From Cryptomeria japonica (lineage: Eukaryota > Streptophyta > Pinopsida > Cupressales > Cupressaceae), in contig NC_081406.1 of assembly GCF_030272615.1 (NCBI RefSeq), positions 239,992,422 through 240,056,421 of the forward strand: a stretch of DNA of 64,000 nt, in the 5' to 3' direction. Below are positions 24,367-35,220 of the stretch, in pieces. A model generated the notes under the pieces. That model was not told the origin of the DNA. It saw only the letters and a program-made list of their open reading frames with translations, and made no database searches. Every line of letters starts with the position of its first letter. The first letter of the stretch is position 1. Position numbers and translations under genes: made by a program.

Positions 24367-25868
24367 CTAGTCTCCATGGCTATTTGATTGAATGACATTT
24401 ATCATTGCATGATTGGAATCCTGAATGTCACTACATATTTTGACAATTTTTTCTTTGTCATGCCTTCCATCCAATATTTTCCATACTATCTCTATTATAT
24501 TCCTTCCAATATGCATACTATCAAACAAATGAACAATTTGTAACTGTTCATGGTAGGGTAACCTACTAAATTGTCGAGGACAACTTTTTAGTCCCTTAGG
24601 AAGGTGGTCATTTATGCCTTCACGACCTTCATGATCATCAATCACATCATTAGTAAAGAAAACAAAATAGAAAAGATGTTTTATGACAAAGAAATAGATG
24701 GAATGGCATTACCTTGATGATTAATTCTATTATATTCTAGCTTCCACAGGTGAGGTTTCATTCTTTGTGGCTTTGATGTATTCTCTTCTTTCCCATTGAA
24801 AATATGTTTTTTAGTATCTCGATACTTATGATTTTTGTGGAGAAAGTGCCTATACTCATCAAACACCTACTTTCCTAAACTTTTTGAATGATGAGATTTC
24901 ATCTTTGGACCACAAACAGAACATGCAAATTTTCCCTTTGTTTGAAGACCTACTAGATAATGTATAATTGGATTAAATATGACAATTTTTTGAATTATAA
25001 TGTTCATGCACAACTTAAACACTATAACATACCACAAAAATGTGTTAGCCCCGAGGCATCGTGTATTGTCCATAGAAGCATCGCATGGAATTGAAATTGT
25101 CTTTGTCCTATTGGTCAAGAGATGGTAGACATAGTGACACCATTCCATAACTCCAACAACTCATCGATAAGAGGCTCGATAGATACATTCATATCTTTAA
25201 CTTGGTACTTACCTAATCGAATGAACAAAAACATTACATAATTATTATGACCATTTTACTGCAATATTTATAATTAAATTTAGATGACTATATTTAAATG
25301 ATAAAATACCTGGAACAATCATTGCCAACATTATGTTCTCCCTCTTTATTTACATCCATGGAGGAATGTTATTGTTGATAACAAAAACAGGCCACACTGA
25401 GTAAATAGATCTCATCTCTCTAAATGGATTGACACCGTTCACTGCCAATGAAAGCTTGAGATTACGAGGTTCTTCTTTAAAGTGTGGCCACTTTTCCTCT
25501 ATGTCCATAAATACTAAACCATCCATAGGCATTCGAATAATGTCATCTCGACTTCTATTGTGTGTATGGTAATCCATAAATTGTGCCAAGCTAGTGCACT
25601 TGAATAATTGTTACATACGTGGAATTATGGGAATATAGCGAAGAACCTTGCGAGGAACCCTTTTTGTTATTTGATCTGTTCGATATCTACTGATATGGCA
25701 TTCAAGGCATTCAGTTCGAAATTCATGTTGTTTGTGATATATAATATGATCATTGGGACAAGCATCTATTACTTGATACTCCATTCCAATATCTTTCATA
25801 ACGGTAGATAATTCTCGGTATGATTGAGGGAGAATGTTTGATGGTGGTAACAAAAACTCACCTATCAA
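24367..25868 (-). pseudogene. TNP2 transposase core (PF02992-like), interrupted
   Basis: In order: LPQSYRELSTVMKDIGMEY, VIDACPNDHIIYHKQHEF, CLECHISRYRTD (25611-25868); RMPMDGLVFMDIEEKWPHF, RNLKLSLAVNGVNPF, YSVWPVFVINNNIPPWM (25350-25589); GLQTKGKFACSVCGPKMKS (24867-25148); FDEYRHFLHKNHKYRD (24681-24866); PYHEQLQIVHLFDSMHIGRN (24367-24645). These follow family TNP2 blocks one after another. Introns or frame breaks separate them, with stops after IIPRM and PPWM. The family's D-G-F-N-P-F has N for D. Conserved MHIGRN replaces the common MHIEKN. Confidence 0.85.
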
Positions 25869-25969
25869 TCTACAACAAAAAAATATACTTTGTTAATATA
25901 AAGAATATTAATGGAAGAATATGAATAGTACAACATGATTCATAGTTTATTATGACATATATGACATAC

Positions 25970-26345
25970 CTTAACATACGTGACATTGTTATGTAAGATA
26001 AACCATTCATAACCTTCAAGTTCACCAACAACAATACAGCGGAGAGAAGAGTTGCCCACGAGCCTTCGTAAGGGGCCTTAGATGCCTTCTCAAGTATAGG
26101 GACATCATGAACAATATCAAGGTCATCTTCATCATCATGATTAGCTACGTGAGTACTAAATGAGTCATGCATCAATGTATTTGTACCATCATCTTCAATT
26201 GTGTTTTCAGGCTCATGATCATCATCTTCCATGGGATCATTATCTTTAGCTTCAATATTAACACCTCCATGTTGGTCCACTTTTAAAACCATATTCTCAG
26301 AGTTGTGTTGATCCATACCATGTGCTCTGGGGTGCTCGACCTATA
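25970..26345 (-). CDS. TNP2 exon 2: acidic linker
   Basis: The encoded segment is Asp/Glu-rich (NDPMEDDDHEPENTIEDDG, NHDDEDDLDIVHD), then continues into a hydrophobic stretch SAVLLLVNLKVMNGLS that fits the start of the TNP2 family. A probable GT donor lies near 25968. It joins the TA domain to the TNP2 core. Confidence 0.6.
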
Positions 26346-26442
26346 TAAAATTGATAAACATAAATAAACTGTGATCATGATCTAATCATCATGTGATTTA
26401 TTATGTATAAAAATTGTTAAAATGATATAATGAAAAACTTAC

Positions 26443-26646
26443 CAATGGATGATAATCATGTCCACCTTCAATGTGACCATGTAGCCTACAATGTTTCTTC
26501 ACTGTTTTGGTTAGAAGTCTTCTATTCTTTAACCCCTTACAAATTTTGCAGGGACAATAACATTTTCCATCACCTTTTCTTTTCAAGTTAGACCACAATC
26601 TAGCAATTGTCTCCTTATTTTGTTGTTCGTTGATATTTTCTGACAT
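26443..26646 (-). CDS. TNP2 exon 1: transposase-associated domain
   Basis: Starting ATG at 26646, the exon gives a 68-residue N-terminus with YCPCKICKG, then TVKKHCRLHGH and EGGHDYHPL. This is the CPC..C...V..HL...G pattern of the plant transposase-associated domain. The exon ends at a GTAAGT donor at 26442. Confidence 0.75.
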
Positions 26647-27955
26647 GGTCTTTCTTCATAGGCAAGAAAATCAGGCTATAGAACTAGTTATATAGAAGTT
26701 GAAATGTTAGTTATGAAATCACATTTTAGTATAATATATCGAATCAAATTACTTGAAAATAAAAATTATCATCATTGAACCAAAACCATCTAACTCTTCT
26801 TTTTCATCTCAAAACATATCTAATGGCTTTGTGGTATGCAATCCTTTTATAAGATATTAAGTTGACTGATGTCTAATTGGGGTAATCCATGAGTGTGTAA
26901 TGTGAATTCAGTATCCTAAACATTGGAGAGACCTTATCTGACTTGCCTAATCAATGTGGTTGTTTTCCTAATATGAAATACTGAGTTCTACCCTTGCCTC
27001 TGCATCAAACTTCTCACATCATGTTTTTTCAACAAAACACACTAATATGAATTGAGCCAACACCATGAGGATAGGGTCAAGTATTAATATGGAAACTAAT
27101 CATAATACGTGAAGACAGAGTTCACACATAAGTGTTGGCTCTCAACAATGCCACACTTCCAAAATTGTCAGTCTCAAGACTTGTCCTATTGGGTGAGCAC
27201 TCATTGATGGCCACAAGGCCAAATCAATGTATGTAGGCTTTGAACTCCTAACTCTAGGCTAGGAGGACCCTAAAAAAGGTCTATGAACACTCACTTGGTA
27301 TTACTATAGAAAGAGCCTTCCTCTAGAACTTTGTTTGCAATGCACACATCAATATTGGCAATAATTATTATGATGGATGGTCTATTAGGACGGTAAATAA
27401 AATGCTTATTTATTTTCCACCCTTTGAAACTACAACAAGGTATTTGTGGTGCAAGTGTACCAAGGCAAACAAATTCAAATTTGAAGACCTTTGCGGCCAA
27501 GTAGGAGTGTCCAACATCAAACAAATTCAATAAAATCAATCATGAGATCCTAAAGCCAATAATGGCTTTCAAAACTTAAAAAATGCAAAACTTGTCAAAT
27601 TATCCTGAAAGTTGTAAAATGGACGTGGGAGATTGGAGAAACCCTAGATTTTATGGTTTTTTGATGAAAATTTGGGGCTTTTGGGGTTAGAGGCCTCACA
27701 AACTGAAATTGGTTGTGGATTCCTGCATCATTTGATATTTAGAAAGACTATTTTAAGGTTAGAAGTACCCAAAAGTAATATTTCTTGTAGTTGCTTTGTT
27801 AATCCACCGTTCTACATAGCTCAGCCTCAAATGCATTCATCAATCACATGAGGCATCTTGGATTGTTTTATTTATAGCGATGAATGAATTTGAGGCCGAC
27901 CTAGATAGAGTTTTTGGTCAATCTAGATAAATAATCTAGATTGTAGCAGTTGACA
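26647..27955. other. No gene seen; upstream of the TNP2 gene
   Basis: Should hold the CACTA 5' promoter and terminus, yet no CpG-rich subterminal repeat or CTAGTG end is visible. Short minus-strand frame 27291-27539 matches nothing I recognise. Confidence 0.45.
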
Positions 27956-29290
27956 GGGGTCTTCAACATTATCAATGTCAAGATACTAGGGCTGTATGGA
28001 ATAGGTAGTTCTCATCATCATAAGGAAATCAATAGATTTCTTGGCCCTTTTTTCATGGGATTGTGGAAATTTAAGGATGACAAGAGCTATGCATTCAAGC
28101 TTTTAATCCTAATTAACAAGACAATCTAACGATGTTGATAACTCATTCAAAGATTTATCTATTCTATCAAATGTACTGATGACAAAGGTATGTTGTAGTT
28201 TATATGGCTAGACATAGTTGGGTATAGCTTGAATATCATCCCCTGGTTTTTGTAAATTATTTAATATTTGTTCAAAGTAAATTTTGAGTTGTCCTAAAGA
28301 CAACTTGGTGTACTTCAAACTATTATTTTTAGCTACAATAATATTACCAATCTTCTATACATTGTTATGGAACAACAACTGAATCTTTCAAAAGAACAAC
28401 TGAATCTTTCAAAGATATTTTTTTTGTATAAAAATCATCTCTATCATGTTGTAGATGCTCACAGAACCTTGAAATACAATTTCTTTGTTTGAATTCATTA
28501 GATCTCTCTTTCCCTCTAGCTATGTTGGGCTAAAAAGCATATTGGAATAGGGAAACTATCTCATGTTTTAACTTAAAACTTCCTCTTATAGGAGGCCATC
28601 TTCCATTATTGAAATAGGATTCATTTTATTCCTTATACCATTCAAGAGTTTCTACTCTTGGTAAAGTATAAACCATGATAAAAAATACATGATATTTAAC
28701 AATCTTCTTTCCCTTATCTTTTTCATGGGAGCTTCAAGTTAACTAGGCAATTTAATATATCTTTTGGTCAATCTAGATAGACTAGAAAATTGACAAGCAT
28801 TATTATAGTCAACTTGATGATAGTCATAGAGTGCAAGATATGATACAAGTCTAAATTTTCAAGAATACGTGACCCTTTTGTGACTTGAATAGCACCAAAA
28901 TGCACAAAATTAACATCCTTGTGTCTCCTAATATATTCAATCTCTTCAGGAGGGAATGCAGATAACATTTTGGTCTGGAAAGTTTGTTGGGGGTCATATT
29001 CTAAAGTTAACTCAATTTCTTTCATTCTAGGAACAACAATGTGCTTAATGTAAACCTGGTAATAAAATTCTTTAATGGATTGGGATTCAATGTACTCTTT
29101 TTATACACAGATTTTACTTTCAACTGAAGAGTTTGCATGTACTTACTTGTCTTTCGATTGTATCCCTATTTCAAGAATTTCTTCTATCAACAAATCATTT
29201 GTTGTAAGTTGTACAAGTGGAAGCTTGAACATGCCTTCCATGCTAGCCTTGTTGATATGTTCAACACAATCTTGTGCAACAAATCTTTAG
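27956..29290 (-). pseudogene. Endogenous caulimovirid-like relic (movement-protein-like)
   Basis: A degenerate minus-strand reading frame begins about 29290 and runs left with stops and at least one frame change. Its best part (28768-29025 plus the in-frame stretch upstream) contains the short block VHFGAIQV after a basic stretch, similar to the 30K-type movement proteins of plant pararetroviruses. A tRNA-Met-like primer site lies about 210 bp upstream, as at the start of a caulimovirid genome. No coat, protease or RT motif was recognised. It could instead be an unrelated repeat-derived frame. Confidence 0.35.
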
Positions 29291-29502
29291 AACTCCACTA
29301 TTTCATTCAAGAGTAAGTAGTAGGGACAATCTAGGACACTTACAGGGGTTTTGCAAGAGAGATAAATAGACCTAAATATTATGGCTTAATAATGATCAAT
29401 AGGTAAACAGATAAGAAACTCTCAATATCAAAATGACTTTCTCAATTCTCTTTACTAGAAATGGATAGATATGCTAATAATGGCTTTATAACTATATGTC
29501 AA

Positions 29503-29513
29503 CTTTGATACCA
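29503..29513 (-). other. Possible tRNA-Met primer-binding site
   Basis: The minus strand reads TGGTATCAAAG, one base from the plant initiator-Met complement TGGTATCAGAG. It precedes the movement-protein-like frame. It could equally be the site of an LTR element whose LTR is lost. Confidence 0.4.
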
Positions 29514-30304
29514 TATCCAAGAAGAGATAGAACTAATATGTGATATCTAGATTTATGATCTCTATAATATAAGAATCCCATAATTATGTTTCCACGCATC
29601 TATACCACAACACAAACATCATGCTAGTGTTCAGCGATAGCAATTGATATCCTAATTATAGAATGTGAAATATGCACATAACTATGAATAAAGATTAAGA
29701 AAAACAAAGAAAGATGCTTATTGCAAACATAAATGACTAATGGACAAGAATTGAATTCATTGTAGATAGTTTTGAATATCAAATTCACTTATTTGTGTGC
29801 ATTTAGTAACTCATGTACTTGAGGCCAACCATTTATCTCTTTCATAAATTAAACATTTATTAATAACATTAAATGGCTGAGTAATTATGTTTTACTTGAA
29901 ATTGAAAATAAAATATTTTATTTCAGGACAGCTCACACTATTTCCTATCATATTTTAGACTCTCGGTTTTTGTTAGTAGAGGTTTGATGTCTTTAGAGAT
30001 AATCATTGCATTTCTTTAGTTCCTTTTTCTTCATAGATTTTTTGAACTGCTATTATTTTTCTTCATTTGCAATTCAACTTCGTTCTATGAAAGAAGATAT
30101 AGCACAAAATTGTGTATGAACACCTTCAAAAATAAAATGAAGTTGAAAATTTTGATTGTCTGCTATCATATCTGCATCAAGGGATGCTCCAGGCTTACCA
30201 CTGACAATGTCATTATGGTAGGCATACACTAAAACACCCTACACCACTTATAGTCATAAAATGCCCTTGTCATTCACTACCCTTCTAAATCTTACAACAT
30301 TATG
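29514..30304. other. No gene seen
   Basis: AT-rich DNA without supported frames or repeats; a PPR relic begins at its right edge. Confidence 0.5.
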
Positions 30305-30820
30305 TTGAGGGAGGCATTGGACATTCTGCCGACTACACACAAACTGCCTGTAGGCAATTCTACATTTTTGTAGACCTCTATTGTCAAGAACGCGCTTTCA
30401 CAAGGGAAAAATGTCCACTCTTTCATCGCTCATAGGCGATTTGGCTTCGCTACAAACTTAAATTTTCGTAATAAGCTTATTTACTTGTATGGCAAGTGCA
30501 GAAGTTTGGTGGATGCTAGAAAAATCTTTGATCGCATGAGAGAACGAGATAGTGTCTCATGGAATACGATTATTGCAACATGAAAAAGACATGGGTGTCC
30601 TTAAGAGGCAATTACACTATTTCACCATATGCAACAAACAGGTTTCCAACCCGATCAGGTTACGTTTGCAGGCATACTCCCAGCTTGTGCCAAAATGGGA
30701 GCTTTGGAATAGGGTATGAACATCCATCAAAGCATAAAAGATAGAGAAATTTTGTCAGATGGGAGCTTTGGAACAGGGTATGGACATCCATCAAAGCATT
30801 AAAAACTAGGGCAATTCTGG
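30305..30820 (+). pseudogene. PPR (PLS-type) gene fragment, pseudogene
   Basis: One continuous plus-strand frame resembles plant PPR proteins: LREALDILPTTHKLPVG, LSQGKNVHSFIAHR, FRNKLIYLYGKCRSLVDARK, IFDRMRERDSVSWNTII, AITLFHHMQQTGFQPDQVTF, GILPACAKMGALE. Those are about three repeats of the kind found in organelle RNA-editing factors. Four in-frame stops (TAG, TGA, TAA, TAG) break it; the last stands where LEQG is usual. Downstream the frame dissolves in a short duplication. Only a fragment of a normal-length PPR gene is present, without flanking promoter, so it is probably a captured or retroposed copy. Confidence 0.87.
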
Positions 30821-30884
30821 CCTGAGATTGGGTAATCAATATGAATACGAGATTGATCAATTTGCATTAAAAACTAGGGCAATT
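30697..30884. repeat. Short duplications at the 3' edge of the PPR fragment
   Basis: GGGAGCTTTGGAATAGGGTA and its following 19 bases at 30697-30735 recur with two changes at 30761-30799. ATTAAAAACTAGGGCAATT at about 30798 recurs at about 30866. These local slippage-type repeats end the recognisable gene. Confidence 0.85.
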
Positions 30885-31222
30885 AACCACCGCATGTCTC
30901 ATTTCCTAACATCTTTTACATAAAAAAGGAATCTCTCATACTCTAAGAGTTGCTTCCATAATCGGTCAATATCCCACAAGAATGCAGGCATAGCTAGCAT
31001 GTATAAAAGCAAGCAAAAGTTGTAGAATCCCTTGAATGCTATATTTTTTACAACATGAAATTAAGGTGAAGAATCTACCTCCTGCACGGGATTGCAAGAA
31101 ATGCCACAAATGCCTTCGATGCGGGTTTGATATTGTTGGGGGTTGAAGTCGCAACGAACACCTACGCGGGATTGCAATGCACAAATGTATTGCCCTCTTC
31201 TTCTTTTTTAAGTAATGACTAT
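30885..31222. other. No gene; CpG-bearing short stretch
   Basis: GCGGGATTGCAA appears near 31086 in variant form (CACGGGATTGCAA) and at 31155, hinting at a diverged repeat. No coding region is supported. Confidence 0.45.
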
Positions 31223-31400
31223 TGTTGTCGGAATTACGATGAACTCAAGCACTTTTTTGAAAAAAAGAAAATTTTCATTGCTAATGCCTTCTTCGTCGAA
31301 ACCAAATGGCAAATTGTTGTTGGAGTTATGATGAATTCCAACATTTTTTCAAAAAAAGATCAAATTTGGCCACAATATACCTTCTTCGTTAGAAATCTAG
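31223..31400. repeat. About 89-bp diverged tandem duplication
   Basis: TTGTTGTCGGAATTACGATG (about 31223) and TTGTTGTTGGAGTTATGATG (about 31312) start two units. Both continue with AACTC/ATTCC, a T-run, a run of A and a CCTTCTTCGT block. The second copy has lost CpGs to TG or CA. Confidence 0.75.
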
Positions 31401-33299
31401 TCCAAATGTATCAGTGCATGAATCTGTCACTTTCATCCTTATACCTCACCCCTTGACCATATTTTCTATTGGATTATCACACATACATGTGAGATCATCT
31501 TCATCACATGCCTACCCTACACTTTCCTCTTTTTTGTATTTGTTATATTTTTAAGCATTCCCTCTTACACATTACCACTTATATGCCTTCTTGTCATCTC
31601 CTTGTTCTTCCCAATGTGTGCTCACACATATGGGAGTACACCTTTTCCTCTTTCCCATTCCAAGTGTCATTTTCATATGCCTCCACATGATGGCACTTTT
31701 CGTAAGGCTAAACCTCCTCACTCTCCTTGAATCTTGACTATCCATCTTGCAATGAACCTTAACAATCCATTTTACCATTCAAAAATTTATAAATTGAAGC
31801 TTTTATTTTTCTTTATCATTACTCCATATACATAGAACTTATGCTACTATTTCCACTCCAATTATCACCAATTCCAAGGTTATGTCATTTTGGAGTGTCA
31901 TCTACATTACAATGACATCAAAGAGAAAATTAAATGATAAGGGTGAATCACTTTGGCTTAATAAAAGAGAATGAAAAGGTATAATTATTAAGTTGATTTT
32001 TATTTATTAGTTCTTTGTGTTTAGTGCCTTTTCAATTTTTTCTCTTCAATTTTGTACGTTTGGTCAAACCCACCCAAATTTATCATTATATAATAGAAAA
32101 GAGTTATTTTAGTTTTTCATTGAGTGAATCTAACCTTGACTCAATGCATTTTCCACTAGATTAGTACTTTCATGCTACAATAGTTTTTTCTCTACAAAAT
32201 AGTACTTTTCCTTTCTAGATGTCTTTACACTTTTTCATGTGTTGATTTTCATCTTCTAGTTTATGTTTTAGATTGGTTTTATATTTAATTTTTTAAATAT
32301 TCTACTATTAACCATTCATTTTTTAATATTAATTGTTGGTTTTGTAGAAAGATAAGTTTTTTAATTGCAGTTATCTTTCATTAACACATCTTCTCTATGG
32401 ATTAGCAATATTTTAGCTCTATTGGATGTTTATATTCATATGGTTGAGTGTGAGTCACTTGCGAGAGCTACAAAGGCTATTAGTGAAAGAGATATTGTAA
32501 CACATTTGGTTGCAATATTTACATATTATTATTTATTTCCTTGACACATCCTTTATGTGAAGTACTATGAATAGACTTGGTATGCTTTAATCTATTTTTT
32601 AGATTTGACATTATGCATGCAGTGAAAGTTTATAGATATATGTCTAGTGATCCTCTCTAATATATTAGCTCACTAGATACTAATGTCATGATGAGTTTAT
32701 ATATTTCATTGGATTTAGATCAATGAATTATTTAGGTTGTGAATTAGGTACCCATTTTCTTGCAATGGGATGTCTCAAATTTGGACTATCTATATCCATA
32801 AGATTGTTTTAATTCTAATGTAGACTTCATTAGTTGGTCTTGTCTATGGTCATTTGTGCATTGTTACATTTCATTGAGATAGGTGGATGAATATATAGAG
32901 ACTCAATTGCAGTTTAGATTTGATATGTTGATTGGAAGAAGTTTTATCTATGTTGGCTTACCCTGGTTTGAGTTATGGTTAGCTTGGATTAAGTACAATT
33001 TGCTATAGTTTCTATTTTAGGTGGTATGAGTAGGTAGTTACTTAAATCATTTGTTATATTTTGAGTATTATGCTTATATTTGTGTAAACATTGGTGAAGG
33101 TTTTAGTGATAGTTCATATATTCCACCTTGGCATGTTCCTTTTTCTTCCATATGTCCAATATATTGGACGATGTGAGGAATTTGTTTGCTTGATGGTGGT
33201 TGTCATGGTTTCTTTTTGTTTTGTGAAATAAAACTAGAGTTCCTACCATAGAAGGAAGAAACTGCTAATTTTATTTCTTGGGGACCAAATAATTTAAAA
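31401..33299. other. No gene seen; AT-rich
   Basis: Short frames only. Repeated runs of TTTTTCT and TTTATTTTT are present, with no recognisable domain, RNA gene or tandem array. Confidence 0.5.
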
Positions 33300-34365
33300 G
33301 AAGGTTCAAATCCAATAAATCTTGTGACCAACCAATAAGGATTAGGATTGAGAATTCTAATTGGATTGGGTTTTTTGATGATTTGAATTGATAAAACCTC
33401 TTTTGTAAATTGAATTGCTGAAATTAGGGCAAAAGTGTTGGAAATTCAAGTAGAAAAGCATAAACAGTAAGCTATAATTGTGGGATTAAGCCATAAACCT
33501 GGACCTGAGAAATGTAAGAAGATTCAGACCTGCTCCCCAAAAGACCTCCTAAAATGTTGGGACTGTGGTGGTGGTCATCGTGGTCCTCCAAAATTTTTGC
33601 ATTGTAATGGGAGATTGATTTGTCACTACAAATAATGCTTATTCTGACTATCGTATCTTTGTACCTATTTCCTACACACAAAAGAAGTGGAAATAGGTTG
33701 GGATAGGGGTTTTCTTAAGTCAAACCCTAGTTTTGGCTTTAACCATGAAATAAAAATGAAAGATAATTGATTTGAAGTAATGAAAATGTTCTCATTTTGA
33801 GGGAGATGTTGAATGATGATTGAAAACATAAATGATATACCTCCTTGTGAAGTTTTGTCTATCTCCACACGAAATTAGGGTATCATGAAATCTTCAACAA
33901 CATGGAGCATGAATGTCAACTCCAATGCTTGAAGGAAGCTGATTGCTTGCTCACTTGAATTTTGAATGCTTGATTGCTTGAATTGATTGACCAATATGAT
34001 TACCATATCAAAATGAGAGGTCTAGACCTACTTATACTTTCTAGTCGAAAAACATATTAATTTTTTGACATGGGGCTAGATTTCCCACTAAATTTGTGAA
34101 ATATCCAAGGGGACCAAAGTTAGGTCCTGATAGGGAGGACCAAGGCACCAGGCCCTAGTCCTATTGGGGACCAAGGCACCAAGCCCTACTCCAACTCAAT
34201 TTAGGGGCCTCCATAGAGGATTTAATTGATACATGAGGTCAATATGAAGTCAAGTTTGCATGACATGAGAAAAATCAGTTCCCCATCAAGCCTAGGGATA
34301 AAATATCTAAGGTGAGGACCCAAATGTGGTCAAAATTGTAAGGGAGTACAATTTAGGATGCTACA
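33300..34365 (-). mobile_element. Probable LTR of a minus-strand LTR retrotransposon (far edge unknown)
   Basis: On the minus strand a purine tract AAAGTGGGGGATAAA (34366-34380) is followed at once by TGTAGCATCC at 34365, the expected layout for internal region, PPT and 3' LTR start. The body includes a 31-bp duplicated GACCAAGGCACC unit (34138 and 34169). The other LTR end and any partner LTR were not found, so the left limit is a guess. Confidence 0.42.
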
Positions 34366-34380
34366 TTTATCCCCCACTTT

Positions 34381-34869
34381 AGCAGGAGTATAAGGTTAAC
34401 CATACTCTTAGTTAAGTACAAAGATTCCAATTGAAAGGCTTTCATCAAGATGCAAAGGAAGGAAGACACACCAAGCCCCTAGTGGATTTTAGGTATCTTA
34501 TGGATTCAAGATAAAGATAAAAGAAAAATCATAGGAAAGAGAAAGAGAACCATGATTGCAAGACCAGTAAGTTCATTTACAATGAGTTATGAAAAGAAAA
34601 ATACCAAAATAACAAAGCAAAATACTAAGTTCACTAAGTAACTTGAGTATCACTCAGAGGTGCAAAGAGAGAAACATTGAGAAAAGTGTATGCCCCCATG
34701 TTAAAGCAATTATGCACACCTTGCTAGGAGAAATTGCTTTAAGGTAGTATACATTCATCCAAAAGAGAAGAACATTATCACAACCAGGGAAAATTTTAAG
34801 AAACCCCTCCCTTGGACAATGTGTAAAAACTTGGCGAAAGTTGTATAATTCCGAAGAAAATTTTAATTT
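34381..34869. other. Probable 3' internal region of the same LTR element
   Basis: It lies on the internal side of the PPT. No coding domain is visible; a 74-residue minus-strand frame (34654-34878) is not recognised. Confidence 0.35.
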
Positions 34870-35220
34870 TATTGGCAAATTCTTGCGGTTTACAATAAAA
34901 AATTATAATCTCCATTGGTGAATTAGCCATGATCACTCAAAGTTTGTGAAAAATCCTTGCGAATTGTACTATTTTTAAAACCCAAAAAATAATTGCATGG
35001 GTGAATTGTAATTTTTTTAAAACCAGAAAAATATTTGCAATGGCAATTTCAACCTATTTTCAAACCATAAAAATAAAATATTGGCGATTTCAAGCTATTT
35101 TCAAACCATAAAAATAAAACATTGGCTATTTTAAGCTATTTTCAAACCATAAAAATAAAATATTGGCAATTTCAAAGTATTTTCAAACCATAAAAAAAAA
35201 AATTGGTGATTTCAAGATAT
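34870..35220. repeat. 41-bp tandem repeat, about five clear units
   Basis: Units start with TTGGC(A/G/T)ATTT at about 35040, 35081, 35122, 35163 and 35203, and carry TTTTCAAACCATAAAAATAAAA. More degenerate relatives with TTGCGAATTG and AAAACC(C/A)A extend left to 34870. CpG-containing GGCGA occurs in the units, linking it to the array that follows. Confidence 0.85.

Larger units (their letters stand above)
15033..26646 (-). mobile_element. CACTA (En/Spm) transposon, minus strand, with a SET-domain cargo ORF
   Basis: The unit has the standard CACTA gene set on one strand: a TNP2 transposase gene (22337-26646) and an accessory multi-exon gene with a Transposase_24-like core (17473-20407). The left edge at 15033 reads CACTAG, preceded by CAT as a possible 3-bp target duplication, and leads into a CpG-rich subterminal region. 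Between the two transposon genes sits a decayed SET-domain frame. I could not find the partner terminus (expected to end CTAGTG) to the right of 26646, so that end may be truncated or diverged. The element is unlikely to be autonomous now. Confidence 0.8.
22337..26646 (-). pseudogene. CACTA TNP2 transposase gene (whole multi-exon locus)
   Basis: The minus-strand order of domains is the standard one for plant CACTA transposases: transposase-associated domain, TNP2, DUF4218, DUF4216, acidic tail. Exons are separated by short AT-rich introns with GT-AG borders (for example a donor at 26442 after exon one). Stops inside TNP2 follow IIPRM and PPWM, and the usual D of the DGFNPF block is N here (AVNGVNPF), so catalysis is probably lost. 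The protein would cut and paste the element by recognising its CACTA ends in the nucleus. Individual parts are listed separately. Confidence 0.85.

Noticed and set aside
25588-25598. CTAGTG as a CACTA end
   Set aside because: It lies within the TNP2 coding region, between conserved blocks.
29620-29630. GCTAGTG as the missing right end of the CACTA element
   Set aside because: Sequence inside it does not mirror the left terminus and the next three bases are not CAT.
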